Below, piece after piece: positions 1 through 8,179 of a stretch of 64,000 bases of DNA. The DNA lies in the NCBI GenBank assembly GCA_045597125.1, contig JAZODR010000013.1:62001-126000 (forward strand). Direction: 5' to 3'. The notes beneath the pieces were generated by a model, which worked only from the letters and a program-made list of their open reading frames with translations, was not told where the DNA came from and searched no databases. The stretch is from RGIG5579 sp045597125. Lineage in GTDB: Bacteria; Bacillota; Clostridia; Oscillospirales; SIG627. The position numbers and the translations under genes were made by a program. Positions within the stretch are counted from its first letter, which is position 1. Each line of letters opens with the position of its first letter.

Positions 1-2
1 AT

Positions 3-176
3 TATTCATGGATTGATTCTCAGATGCTTTGGACTCCTGATTATGAAGGAGAACTTACTCCTGAGATCGAAGCCCGTTGTCAAGAGGTTGCAACCCTTCT
101 GAATGCTTCTTGGGATACAGTCAAGTGCGATTATTTCGGGTATTTGAAGAACAAAGAAAATTTAATAAAAAAATAA
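3..176 (+). CDS. C-terminal fragment of an unrecognised protein
   Basis: An open frame runs in from the left edge and stops at TAA 174-176, giving about 57 residues of the C-terminus only. It ends in a lysine-rich tail after an aromatic stretch (WDTVKCDYFGYLKN). I do not recognise a family. It is followed at once by an intrinsic terminator, which supports a real gene end. The start lies outside the window. Confidence 0.5.
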   Translation, partial: YSWIDSQMLWTPDYEGELTPEIEARCQEVATLLNASWDTVKCDYFGYLKNKENLIKK

Positions 177-203
177 AACGGATTTTTTCCGTTTTATTTT
201 TTT
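170..203. terminator. Bidirectional intrinsic terminator
   Basis: A 12-bp stem (AAATAAAACGGA paired with TCCGTTTTATTT) with a T-rich loop and flanking A and T runs on both sides. It separates the convergent ends of the fragment at the window edge and the minus-strand GNAT gene, whose stop codon lies inside it. Confidence 0.8.
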
Positions 204-784
204 ATATGCAAATATTCTTCTTTTGTTAGGGAATAGGTTAAAATCCGCTGCTTTTTTCCTCTTTTAAAGATACTTTCATTTTTCGTGGTATCATCGTGAA
301 ATCCGAGACGAGCCAAAATCTTTCTGCTAGCCTCGTTGTCTTCCATAAATCGTCCGGAAAGTTTGGTAAGCCCTAAAGTGAGAAAGCCGTATTCCATTAC
401 CCTTTTGAGTGCCTCCGGAGCAAAACCTTGCCGATGAAAGCCGGGTGCAATTACATATCCGACTTCGGCGCGTTTTTCCCGTTCGTAAATCTCCGTAAAT
501 CCGCAGGTTCCGATCATTTTTCCGCTTTCCTTTTCAATCAAAGCCCAGTCAAAAAAAGAAGCGCGATTGTACGCATCCTGCAAATAGCGAATGTGTGCGC
601 GGGTAAAGGAGCGGGAAGTGTGGGGTTCCCAAAGCAGGTATTTGCTGGTTTCGGGATCGCTGGAATATTCGTGCATATCGTTTTCATCCTGCGGTAAAAT
701 CTTTCGCAAGGTCAAACGATCGGTTTCCAGAATTGGAATATTCCGAAAACTGCGTCGGATTGGATAAAGGTTTAAGCCAAACAT
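194..784 (-). CDS. GNAT-family N-acetyltransferase (RimJ/RimL type)
   Basis: This 196-residue protein has the RimJ/RimL-type GNAT layout: an N-terminal ETDRLTLRK strand, a central RAEVGYVI strand and an acetyl-CoA-binding segment around GFHRQGFAPEA, then the NEASRKILARLGF helix. Such enzymes transfer acetyl from acetyl-CoA to an amine on a protein or small molecule; the substrate cannot be read here. The frame stays open upstream, but the ATG at 784 overlaps the stop of the upstream gene (TAATG), which fixes the start and implies translational coupling. It forms a two-gene operon with the carbohydrate-binding-like gene. Confidence 0.85.
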   Translation of the reverse strand: MFGLNLYPIRRSFRNIPILETDRLTLRKILPQDENDMHEYSSDPETSKYLLWEPHTSRSFTRAHIRYLQDAYNRASFFDWALIEKESGKMIGTCGFTEIYEREKRAEVGYVIAPGFHRQGFAPEALKRVMEYGFLTLGLTKLSGRFMEDNEASRKILARLGFHDDTTKNESIFKRGKKQRILTYSLTKEEYLHIKK

Positions 785-1377
785 TAAAGAAGTTCCAGTG
801 TGCCGAAGCAATTGGGACGGTGAAAGTCTCTTTCGGTTCTTTGTACGGGGGACCAAGTAAGGTGATGAGGAACCGGAGCTTTGCCGCCGCATTTGAAAGC
901 ATTTCCTCGCAATTTGTAACCGGAATGAAAGGAAAGCTTGCCATATACTGCTTCAATAGCCTCAAGGGGAATGCGTAGTGTGACATTCCAACTGTCTTCT
1001 GAAATTTCGCCCTTCACGGTAGGCATTACGGGTGCCTCCAGAAGTGTGCGCCCGAAACGGTCGGGGCCTACTCCGTACAGGTAAGCGCCATTTGGATTCA
1101 TTTCAAAATTGATATAAGTATCTGTATGCTCGGGATCAAAATTGAGAAAAATTTCCAAACAGCTATCCATAGATACATAAGGCGCAAATCCTTCCATGGT
1201 AGCAGTAGGATTTTTTTCCAAAGCCGTCAATTTAAATAGAAAGCCCTCTCCTTCAGAGAAAACACCTTGAAAGAAGGAGGTGGGGGTGTATTCCGAACCC
1301 CAAGGAATATCGGCAATATACGCCTTTTCTGCAGAGTTTAAATCGGTAGCATTTCCCCGAATGATTTTGTAATTCAT
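784..1377 (-). CDS. Carbohydrate-binding family 9-like protein
   Basis: A 197-residue soluble protein without a signal peptide. The pattern (an acidic 'CLEIFLNFDPE' strand, 'YINFEMNPNGAY', then 'WNVTLRIPLEAI') resembles the CBM9-like beta-sandwich domain found alone in many Clostridia and Bacteroidetes. No catalytic residues are evident, so a glycan- or ligand-binding role is inferred only. An AGGAGG lies 6 bases before ATG 1377. A sigma-A promoter sits about 30 bp upstream, and the gene is translationally coupled to the GNAT gene. Confidence 0.7.
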   Translation of the reverse strand: MNYKIIRGNATDLNSAEKAYIADIPWGSEYTPTSFFQGVFSEGEGFLFKLTALEKNPTATMEGFAPYVSMDSCLEIFLNFDPEHTDTYINFEMNPNGAYLYGVGPDRFGRTLLEAPVMPTVKGEISEDSWNVTLRIPLEAIEAVYGKLSFHSGYKLRGNAFKCGGKAPVPHHLTWSPVQRTERDFHRPNCFGTLELL

Positions 1378-1404
1378 AATAGCCTCCTGAATGTTTCTTT
1401 TATT

Positions 1405-1432
1405 ATTATAATACTTTCCGTTTCTTTTGCAA
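1405..1432 (-). promoter_or_regulatory. Sigma-A promoter for the CBM9-like/GNAT operon
   Basis: On the minus strand TTGCAA (1432-1427) and TATAAT (1410-1405) are separated by 16 bp, just upstream of the AGGAGG and ATG at 1377. Confidence 0.7.
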
Positions 1433-1450
1433 GTTTTTTTCGGAAAACTA

Positions 1451-1479
1451 TAGAAATTCCAGAGAAAAATGTGTATAAT
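1451..1479 (+). promoter_or_regulatory. Possible sigma-A promoter for the DUF5685-dnaJ-dgt operon
   Basis: A perfect TATAAT at 1474-1479 lies 17 bp from a weak -35 (TAGAAA, 1451-1456), about 28 bp before the first gene of a tightly spaced plus-strand operon. Confidence 0.5.
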
Positions 1480-1506
1480 GAATTATCTATAAAAGGAGAA
1501 GTGTTT

Positions 1507-2379
1507 ATGCTGGGATATGTTCGGTGTGCTACGGGCGAGATGCTTGTTAAGCACCATAGTTTGTATCAGGCGATGTATTGCGGCCTTTGCCGTTCCATCG
1601 GAAAATATGCTACAAAGATGCTTCTTCCGTTTCTTTCCTACGATTTTGTTTTTTTGTCTTTTCTAAGGCTTCTTGCGACAGGGGAACAGATTCAATTTGA
1701 AAAACAGTTTTGTTTACTGCATCCCTTTAAAAGTAAAAAAATGCGTGTCAGTGATAATGCGGCTTTACGCTATGCCTCTCATACGGCTTTGTTTTTAACG
1801 TATGAGAAAATGCGGGACGATCTTTTCGATCGGGATGCTTCTTTCGGAAAGAGAATTTTGCTATCTGTTTGGGTACCGATACTGAAACGCGCTTGCCATC
1901 GAGTGCTGCGAAAAAATCCTGAACTGAATCCGCTTTTTCTTGCTCTTTCGGATGCAATGGAAGAGGGAAGAAGGCTGGAGGAGAAAAGGGCTTCTTTGGA
2001 CCAAATGTGTTCTTCCTTTTCCAAATGCCTTTCTCATATTTTTTCCTTTGGTACGGAAGGGAATGCATTTCGTATTCTTTCTTCTTTGGGGGGGTATTTG
2101 GGAAGGTTTTTATATACTCTGGATGCTTTAGATGATTTAGAAAAGGATGAGAAAAAAGGCTCTTTCAATCCGATTCTTCTGCAGTACGGCTCTTCGGAAA
2201 AAGCCAAGGAGCATTTTGAGGAATTGGATTTGGTGCTATCTTATTATATCAGCCAAATGAAGCTTGCTCTTGACCTTTTGGAGGGTGATAGAGACTTTTT
2301 TGCTGTTTGTGATAATATCATTTGTCTTGGATTAACTTGCTCATCGGGAACTATTATGAAAACGGAGAAACGTAAATGA
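1507..2379 (+). CDS. DUF5685 family protein
   Basis: This 290-residue protein begins with the pattern I associate with DUF5685 proteins of Clostridia: 'MLGYVRCATGEML', 'SLYQAMYCGLC' and 'FLSYDFVFLS'. The paired cysteines near residues 25 and 28 with Cys7 could bind metal. Helical repeats rich in acidic residues follow, including a 'YTLDALDDLEKDEKKG' segment reminiscent of helical isoprenoid-synthase-like folds. No function is established. ATG 1507 is chosen over the upstream in-frame codon because AAAGGAG precedes it at good spacing. It overlaps the J-protein gene by ATGA, so the two are coupled. Confidence 0.75.
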   Translation: MLGYVRCATGEMLVKHHSLYQAMYCGLCRSIGKYATKMLLPFLSYDFVFLSFLRLLATGEQIQFEKQFCLLHPFKSKKMRVSDNAALRYASHTALFLTYEKMRDDLFDRDASFGKRILLSVWVPILKRACHRVLRKNPELNPLFLALSDAMEEGRRLEEKRASLDQMCSSFSKCLSHIFSFGTEGNAFRILSSLGGYLGRFLYTLDALDDLEKDEKKGSFNPILLQYGSSEKAKEHFEELDLVLSYYISQMKLALDLLEGDRDFFAVCDNIICLGLTCSSGTIMKTEKRK

Positions 2380-2954
2380 AAGATCCATATCAAATTTTGG
2401 GTGTATCGCCCGATGCAACGGATGACGAAATTAAAAAAGCCTACCGTCAGCTTGCGAAAAAGTATCATCCCGATAATTATGAAAATACGGAGTTTGCGGA
2501 TATTGCCAACGAAAAAATGAAAGAAATCAACGAGGCTTATGATGAAATTCAGCGCCGTCGCGCCTCTGATGCTTCTTCAGGTACATACAGTCAAGGAACC
2601 ACCGCTTTTCATCGTATTCGGGAATTGATTTCTGTGGGACGTTATACAGAAGCAGAGGTGATTTTGGAAGGAGCGCAGCCCCGTTCTGCGGAATGGCACT
2701 ACCTGAAGGGACTCTGTGCGATGGGTCGCGGGGCATATAACGAGGCCGCCGCCTTTTTTGACCGTGCTTTCCGAATGGACCCTACGAATCCGGAGTATGC
2801 CGCTATGTTCCAAAAATTCCGCGGAGCTCAGAACCATTACGGAAACTATCATCGCGGTCAAAATGAGTGTAGTACCTGCGATATTTGCAATGCTTTAATT
2901 TGCGCAGATTGCCTTTGTGAATGTTGCGGCGGCGATCTGATCTCTTGCTGCTGA
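2376..2954 (+). CDS. J-domain protein with cysteine-rich C-terminus
   Basis: Residues 3-68 form a DnaJ domain with the HPD motif at 31-33, which stimulates DnaK ATPase activity. The middle (about 85-150) looks like a short helical TPR-like repeat ('AEWHYLKGLCAMGRGAYNEA'). The last 30 residues hold eight cysteines, including CSTCDIC and CECCGGD, probably a metal site. It lacks the G/F and CxxCxGxG zinc domains of DnaJ proper, so it is a specialised co-chaperone. Genes of this design sit beside DUF5685 genes in Clostridia, as here; the pairing suggests a shared but unknown role. Confidence 0.8.
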   Translation: MKDPYQILGVSPDATDDEIKKAYRQLAKKYHPDNYENTEFADIANEKMKEINEAYDEIQRRRASDASSGTYSQGTTAFHRIRELISVGRYTEAEVILEGAQPRSAEWHYLKGLCAMGRGAYNEAAAFFDRAFRMDPTNPEYAAMFQKFRGAQNHYGNYHRGQNECSTCDICNALICADCLCECCGGDLISCC

Positions 2955-2955
2955 T

Positions 2956-3456
2956 ATGAAAAAAACGAAAATGCTTAGCATCTGCTCTCTGATGGCGGCG
3001 ATGTGCGTTGCCATTCTTTCCGTGGGAAGCTTGTTTGAGAGTCTGGATGTAACACTTGCTATTCTTGCGGGACTTGTGGTTATGGTCATTGCTACGGAAT
3101 ATGGCAATATGGCAGGCTCTGCCGTCTTTTTCGTGGCGGGTTTAATCGCATTGCTTCTTCCTCTGAAAAGCCCCGCCATCCTATTTTTGGCTTTAGGCGG
3201 CTGGTATCCCATGGTCCAAAAGAAGATTAATATGCTTCGCCCGTTCTATGCTTTACTTGTTAAAACTGTGGTTTTCAATGTAATTTTGGTAGCACTTCTT
3301 GCGCTTTCGGCTTGGGTGACGGGCACGGTAGATGCAAAATGGATCTATGCCATCCTTTTTGTGATGGGAAATCTATGTTTTTACCTATATGATATCTTGC
3401 TTGATCGTTTTATGATTTGGTATATCCTCAAGCTTCGTAAGCGCTTAAAATTTTAG
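2956..3456 (+). CDS. Hypothetical multi-pass membrane protein
   Basis: 166 residues with about five hydrophobic segments (roughly 8-28, 32-48, 52-75, 90-120, 128-150) and a basic tail (LRKRLKF), suggesting a polytopic inner-membrane protein with a cytoplasmic C-terminus. I do not recognise the family; the size and layout vaguely recall ECF-type substrate-binding subunits, but no motif supports that. It begins 1 bp after the J-protein stop and is followed 11 bp later by dgt, so it belongs to the same operon. Confidence 0.6.
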   Translation: MKKTKMLSICSLMAAMCVAILSVGSLFESLDVTLAILAGLVVMVIATEYGNMAGSAVFFVAGLIALLLPLKSPAILFLALGGWYPMVQKKINMLRPFYALLVKTVVFNVILVALLALSAWVTGTVDAKWIYAILFVMGNLCFYLYDILLDRFMIWYILKLRKRLKF

Positions 3457-3467
3457 GAGAAAGTTTT

Positions 3468-4670
3468 ATGGATAAGAAATTTTCCTTAATTGCAACGACC
3501 CCGAATTCAGAAAAATGGGAAGCGGCAACCGCTCGTATTTTTCCCCTTTATCAGCGTGAAAATGATTCTCGTAGCCCTTTTGCAAGGGATTATACCCGTA
3601 TCATTCATTCTACGGGATTCCGTCGTCTTAAGCATAAGACGCAGGTGTTCTTTTCTCCGCAAAGCGATCATATTTGCACCCGTATCGAGCACGTGCTCCA
3701 TGTGGAGTCCATTGCAACTGCCATTGCCGCTTCTCTCGGATTGAACGCGGAACTGGTCAGCTCCATCGCCGCGGGACACGACCTGGGACATTCTCCTTTC
3801 GGTCATAAGGGGGAGCGTGTTCTCAATGATATTTCCACCAAGGTGATCGGTGAAAAGTTTTGGCACGAAAAGAACAGTCTGTTTTGCGTGGATTATTTGG
3901 AGCTTTTGGAGGATGACCGCCGTCATTGCCAGACTCTCAATCTGACTTATGCGGTACGCGACGGATTGATTTCTCATTGTGGTGAAACCACTAAAAATCA
4001 TCTTTATCCCAGAAATGAGGCGTTGAATCTTTATACCCTTACCACCCCGGGCAAAGAAGAGCCTTTCACCTACGAAGGCTGTGTGGTAAAAATGGCGGAT
4101 CGCATTTCCTATATTGGCAGAGATATTGAGGATGCTTTGGCCCTTGGTGTTTTGACTGCTGAAAATATGGAGGAATTAACGGATCTTGTCAGCGAATATG
4201 CAGGAGACCGCATTAATAATACCATTATTATCAATCACTTGATCAACGATCTTTGCCAATCTTCCGATCCTGATTCAGGAATCTGTTTTTCTGAAAGAAC
4301 CAATGAGTTTATTTGCCTTTTGGGTAAATTTAATTTAAAGCATATTTATCGGAATCCGAGAGTATCCCGTGCGGAGAATTTTTTTGAAATGATGATTCGC
4401 GAGATTTTTAATCTTCTTTTCGATTGCTACGATGGTGAGCATACCCTGAAAAGAATTGCAGAAATGAAGCGGATTTATCCTAAATTGTTTTCTGCCTTCT
4501 ATGAGTGGCTCAGCACCTATTGGACCTTGGTTCGCGATTCAAAACAGTTGAATCCGGCCATTTTCGATTTGTCTTACGAGGCGGATTTTGCTCGTGCCGT
4601 CATTTCTTATATTGCGGGAATGAGTGACCGATATGCCATTGAATGCTTTAACGAGATTATCAGTTTCTAG
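3468..4670 (+). CDS. dgt: dGTPase-like HD-domain triphosphohydrolase
   Basis: A 400-residue HD-superfamily protein related to deoxyguanosinetriphosphate triphosphohydrolases, which release tripolyphosphate from dNTPs. The metal ligands are visible: H in 'RIEHVLHVE', the HD pair in 'AAGHDLGHSPFGHKGE' near residue 105, and a later D in 'VVKMADRISYIGRDIEDA'. The N-terminal 'RSPFARDYTRIIHSTGFRRL' is also typical of the family. Length fits the shorter Firmicutes type. AGGAGA lies before the ATG. In vivo substrate preference among dNTPs cannot be inferred. Confidence 0.88.
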   Translation: MDKKFSLIATTPNSEKWEAATARIFPLYQRENDSRSPFARDYTRIIHSTGFRRLKHKTQVFFSPQSDHICTRIEHVLHVESIATAIAASLGLNAELVSSIAAGHDLGHSPFGHKGERVLNDISTKVIGEKFWHEKNSLFCVDYLELLEDDRRHCQTLNLTYAVRDGLISHCGETTKNHLYPRNEALNLYTLTTPGKEEPFTYEGCVVKMADRISYIGRDIEDALALGVLTAENMEELTDLVSEYAGDRINNTIIINHLINDLCQSSDPDSGICFSERTNEFICLLGKFNLKHIYRNPRVSRAENFFEMMIREIFNLLFDCYDGEHTLKRIAEMKRIYPKLFSAFYEWLSTYWTLVRDSKQLNPAIFDLSYEADFARAVISYIAGMSDRYAIECFNEIISF

Positions 4671-4678
4671 GACGTTTT

Positions 4679-5317
4679 ATGAGAGTTTTGACTTTTTCTT
4701 TGGGCGCATTGCGCACCAATACCTATTTTTGTTTTGATGAAAGCGGAGCTTGTGTGGTTATTGATCCGGGGATGGACGGAGAGGGCATTGCCCAAAAACT
4801 TGCGGAAAAAGGACTTACACCCGATTATATCTTTCTCACTCATGGACATTTTGATCATTCACAAGGCGTTCGCTTTTTGAAGGAGGCAACCGGTGCCAAG
4901 GTAGTGGTTCATCGCCACGATGCTTTGATGCTTTCCGATGCCGGAAAGAATTCTGCCGGCTTTTATTATCGCGGAGATCTATCGGCATTCCCTACCTGTC
5001 AAGCTGATATTTTGGTGGAAGATGAGGATGTGATTACAGCGGGAAGGATGCGTTTTACCGTTTTGCATACTCCCGGGCATACCCCCGGCTCCGTTTGCTA
5101 CTCTATCGAAAACACCTTGTTTTGCGGCGATACGGTTTTTGCCTATGGCTACGGGCGCTACGATCTTTGGGGAGGAAATCGTGAAGAGCTTTCCGTATCT
5201 CTTTCCAAAATTGCTTCCCTAGAAAGTGATTATAAGCTTTGTCCCGGTCACGGCAATTCCGCATCCCTTTCCAGAATCCGCGAACAGATTCGTGCTTTTT
5301 CCAATGAATTACTTTAA
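4679..5317 (+). CDS. MBL-fold metallo-hydrolase (glyoxalase II-like)
   Basis: 212 residues with the metallo-beta-lactamase signature THGHFDHSQG near residue 55, a second metal histidine in HTPGHTPGSV, 'LFCGDTVF', and the terminal 'CPGHGNS' histidine. The layout matches the YqgX/glyoxalase II-like hydrolases of Firmicutes, thioester hydrolases in the best-known cases. The substrate is not determined. It lies 8 bp after dgt and 9 bp before the CAP-domain lipoprotein gene in one operon. Confidence 0.85.
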   Translation: MRVLTFSLGALRTNTYFCFDESGACVVIDPGMDGEGIAQKLAEKGLTPDYIFLTHGHFDHSQGVRFLKEATGAKVVVHRHDALMLSDAGKNSAGFYYRGDLSAFPTCQADILVEDEDVITAGRMRFTVLHTPGHTPGSVCYSIENTLFCGDTVFAYGYGRYDLWGGNREELSVSLSKIASLESDYKLCPGHGNSASLSRIREQIRAFSNELL

Positions 5318-5326
5318 GGATACCCA

Positions 5327-6556
5327 ATGAAAAAAAGACTCATTTTTATTCTTTTGCTTTTATTTGTTTGTCTGCTTTCCTGCGAAAAATCCGCGCCTAT
5401 TACTCCCGTTTCGTCGGAAACGGAGAAAATTTATCAAACTCATAAACAGGAAACGGAGGAGACGCCAGAGGTCGTTCCTGTGGAGAAAACAGAACCGCAC
5501 ATTACTACAAAGCCCGCTGAAATTCATGTCCATAAATGGAGCTTGTTTTCCTCATTGGAGGCAACCTGTACCGCAAACGGTATGAGGGTTTATGTTTGCT
5601 CTTGCGGAGAGAAAAAAGAGGAGGTTTTGCTGAGCTTCCCTCATGATTATCTGTTCCGTGGCTGCGGAAACCGTTTTTCCTGCAAATATTGCGGTACTGA
5701 AGGAAAACTTGCAGAGCATCATTTTGAAAAAAACGTTTGCTCTCTTTGCAGTCTTGCGGTAACTTCTCCCATTTTTGTTCGCAATGTACAGCTGAATTAC
5801 GATGAAACTGTGGACCAAATTATTCAAAAACTGGGAAATCCAACAGAGATTCTCAGCGAGGGAGAATTGAAGAGTTTGGTGTATGCCTCCGATTTATCTG
5901 CTTTGACTGTGGTACAGACGGATAGCCAAGGTCTTTGGGGCGTTTTTACGATGGATCCAACCGCATTTTTTTACATTGACGGTCAGATCGTCAAGGCGGA
6001 GGGCTTCAGCGGAAAACCCGACACTCAATCGGATACCTTGTATCGTGATCTTGGCTCTTGCCGTATTTACGGTTTTTGTGATAAGCTGGGAACCGGTAAA
6101 TATTACGGAATGTGGATGCGCTACACGGAGTGCGACTATAACTATTTGACCGATCCTCGCATCGTGCAAGACTATGGTACGCAGGAGCGTCTTTCTTATT
6201 ATTACGTGAACGCTCTCCGCGCCAAGGGAGGGATGGCTGCCTTGAAATGGTCCGCTCAGGCGGCGCAGGTTTCCCGAGAATATTGCAAAAAAATGGCGGA
6301 AGAGAATTTTTTCAATCACGATAATCTCTATGGAAGCCGTCTGAATGCCGCGGGTGTTCTGTGGCATAGCTGCGGAGAGAACATTTCGCAAGGCTATACC
6401 AGCGCATTTTTTGTGTGTGATGCCTATTATAATTGTGTGGATCACAGAAATAATATTTTAAATACCTCTTTTACCCATGTAGGAATGGGGTATGCCATGC
6501 AGACGGACGGAACGTATCCCTCAACCGTTTTAGGCAGTCAAACCTTTTTTTCCTAA
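5327..6556 (+). CDS. Lipoprotein with CAP (SCP/PR1) domain
   Basis: 409 residues. A hydrophobic signal ends in a lipobox (LLSC, Cys about 19), so the protein should be lipid-anchored outside the cell. A threonine/glutamate-rich linker follows, then a cysteine-rich region (CTANGMRVYVCSCGE) and, around 150-270, a domain resembling the CAP-associated N-terminal domain. The C-terminal 130 residues form a CAP domain: 'AAQVSREYCKKMAEENFFNH', 'GENISQGY', 'HRNNILNTSFTHVGMGYA', with the conserved His and Glu. CAP proteins are extracytoplasmic; their bacterial function is poorly known. Last gene of the operon, followed by a terminator. Confidence 0.8.
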   Translation: MKKRLIFILLLLFVCLLSCEKSAPITPVSSETEKIYQTHKQETEETPEVVPVEKTEPHITTKPAEIHVHKWSLFSSLEATCTANGMRVYVCSCGEKKEEVLLSFPHDYLFRGCGNRFSCKYCGTEGKLAEHHFEKNVCSLCSLAVTSPIFVRNVQLNYDETVDQIIQKLGNPTEILSEGELKSLVYASDLSALTVVQTDSQGLWGVFTMDPTAFFYIDGQIVKAEGFSGKPDTQSDTLYRDLGSCRIYGFCDKLGTGKYYGMWMRYTECDYNYLTDPRIVQDYGTQERLSYYYVNALRAKGGMAALKWSAQAAQVSREYCKKMAEENFFNHDNLYGSRLNAAGVLWHSCGENISQGYTSAFFVCDAYYNCVDHRNNILNTSFTHVGMGYAMQTDGTYPSTVLGSQTFFS

Positions 6557-6560
6557 GTGA

Positions 6561-6591
6561 AAGGCAGTAAACGAAAATCGTTTACTGCCTT
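6561..6591. terminator. Bidirectional terminator between the CAP gene and spoIIIAH
   Basis: A 14-bp perfect stem (AAGGCAGTAAACGA and its complement) with a 3-base loop lies between two converging genes. Confidence 0.8.
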
Positions 6592-6594
6592 GTT

Positions 6595-7260
6595 TTATGC
6601 ATTGTTTTTCTCAATAATCTTGATATCTTTGGGCTGAATGGACGCCTCCAGATACACGATCTCTTTAATTTGCGCTACTTCACCGGGAGTTAAGCCTTCT
6701 GTGGAAACCACAATGTTTGCGGTTTCTTCGTTGATGATGGCAACGCATTCTTCAAATCCCTTTGCCTTCACCAGATTTTCTATGTCGATTTCCCAGCTGG
6801 TTTCGTTGGCGATTCGTTCCATTTGCGTATAGGCTTCGGTTTTTGCGCTTTCGCTGGCAGCGGCATCTTCGGTGATGCTGACCAAAACTTCAAGTGCTTC
6901 GCCTCTTGCTCTTTCGCGGTCAATAATGGCACTGGCGAAATAACTTTGTGTATCCGATTCTTCCTGTACCGGATTTTCTTGTTCTTTTTGTTCTACGGAA
7001 GCGGGGGCTATTCCGTAACGGATGTTTAAGTATCCTGCAATGGCAACGATTACAAGGCATCCCGCAATCAGGGCATTTCTTCCGTTAATAGCCTTCCACG
7101 GAAAGGGTTTGACCTTTTCTTTGGCTTTTTCAAGCCATTTTGATAATTTTGCAAAAGAGGAAGGCTCCTCGTTTTCGTTTTCCACTACGGTCAAGGATTT
7201 TTCTTCGCATACCGTCGTTTCTTCCGGCTCGGGTAAACAGATTTTTTTCAGTTTTTTCAT
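6595..7260 (-). CDS. spoIIIAH: Stage III sporulation protein AH
   Basis: 221 residues: a cytoplasmic N-terminus, one membrane segment near 68-84 (LIAGCLVIVAIAGYLNIRYG), then a YscJ/FliF-like extracellular domain containing 'RERARGEALEVLVSI' and 'FEECVAIINEETANIVV'. In spore formers SpoIIIAH sits in the mother-cell membrane and forms a channel with forespore SpoIIQ. It closes the spoIIIA operon, and a plausible SpoIIQ partner is encoded at 20231-20968 in this window. Assignment rests on position, topology and sequence pattern. Confidence 0.93.
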   Translation of the reverse strand: MKKLKKICLPEPEETTVCEEKSLTVVENENEEPSSFAKLSKWLEKAKEKVKPFPWKAINGRNALIAGCLVIVAIAGYLNIRYGIAPASVEQKEQENPVQEESDTQSYFASAIIDRERARGEALEVLVSITEDAAASESAKTEAYTQMERIANETSWEIDIENLVKAKGFEECVAIINEETANIVVSTEGLTPGEVAQIKEIVYLEASIQPKDIKIIEKNNA

Positions 7261-7270
7261 GGCATTCTCC

Positions 7271-7738
7271 TTATTCGGTTACATAAATTTTGTTTTTGGT
7301 AAGATTTAAAGTTCCGGCGATCAAATTGATAACTCTTTCTCGGATTTGGATGTTTTCAGCGCCTTTGCAGACTACGCTCACCCCCTTTATTTTTGGTGCG
7401 ACTACTTCGATTAGGATGGGTTCCTTGGAGGTTGTGAAACCTTCTTGTGTTAATATGGAACTGACGTAGGCGCTGTCGTTGGGCGCAATACCAAATTGAT
7501 AGCTGGAACTGTTTTCCAGCGTAATCATCACTTGTACGTCTTCCACTCCATCCATCTTTTCGATGATGGCACAGAGCCTTTGTTCCAAATCTTCTGTATA
7601 GGTTTTCGCATCGAAACTTATGCCGCCGTTTTGTGTTTTCTTATTGGAATCATATTCTGCAATACAGAGAAAAATGATACCCAGAGCAAAAAGAATGGCA
7701 AGAAGAGGAATATTTTTTTTAAAAAATTTTTGTCCCAT
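7271..7738 (-). CDS. spoIIIAG: Stage III sporulation protein AG
   Basis: 155 residues with one N-terminal membrane segment (about 10-27) and an extracytoplasmic domain with 'LEQRLCAIIEKMDGVEDVQVMITLE' character, the ring-building motif of SpoIIIAG, which forms a large ring in the mother-cell-forespore channel. It lies between spoIIIAF and spoIIIAH with 9-10 bp gaps, exactly as in the conserved operon. Confidence 0.93.
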   Translation of the reverse strand: MGQKFFKKNIPLLAILFALGIIFLCIAEYDSNKKTQNGGISFDAKTYTEDLEQRLCAIIEKMDGVEDVQVMITLENSSSYQFGIAPNDSAYVSSILTQEGFTTSKEPILIEVVAPKIKGVSVVCKGAENIQIRERVINLIAGTLNLTKNKIYVTE

Positions 7739-7747
7739 TTTTTCTCC

Positions 7748-8179
7748 TTATTCCAATACAGCCTTGAGTGAGTAGTTTTTTTGAATAAAATCAGCAATTC
7801 GCACACCGTCTTCTCGGCTTGTTCCTATTACCTTGACAAGTTCCGGCAGACCTGTTTCGTCTGCGCAGATCTCCAAGGTGTATTCGATTTTTGGAAATGC
7901 AGTATCCACACTTTTTTTCATCGTTTTTCCCATTTGCTCCAGAATCAGAGTGTTTGTGTCGATTTTGCTTTCTGTGTTCCAAGGGAAACTGATGGAAAAC
8001 GAAGTGTCCTTTTGACTGTGGATTTTCCATAAGGGAGAACTGATTACCACGATCAAGCAAAGGGATAAGAGAAAACGCATAGGGGAAAAGAGGGGCGATT
8101 TTTCTCCGCGGGGAAGAAAATTTTCCAGTAGTTTTCCGCATAGCGAAATGAAAATGATGCCCAGTGTCCACGCCTTCAT
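7748..8179 (-). CDS. spoIIIAF: Stage III sporulation protein AF
   Basis: 143 residues with two N-terminal hydrophobic segments and a soluble C-terminal part ending 'VRIADFIQKNYSLKAVLE'. The sequence alone is poorly conserved, but it occupies the fixed position between spoIIIAE and spoIIIAG. Its ATG overlaps the spoIIIAE stop (ATGA), implying coupled translation. It is thought to be part of the engulfment-stage channel. Confidence 0.88.
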   Translation of the reverse strand: MKAWTLGIIFISLCGKLLENFLPRGEKSPLFSPMRFLLSLCLIVVISSPLWKIHSQKDTSFSISFPWNTESKIDTNTLILEQMGKTMKKSVDTAFPKIEYTLEICADETGLPELVKVIGTSREDGVRIADFIQKNYSLKAVLE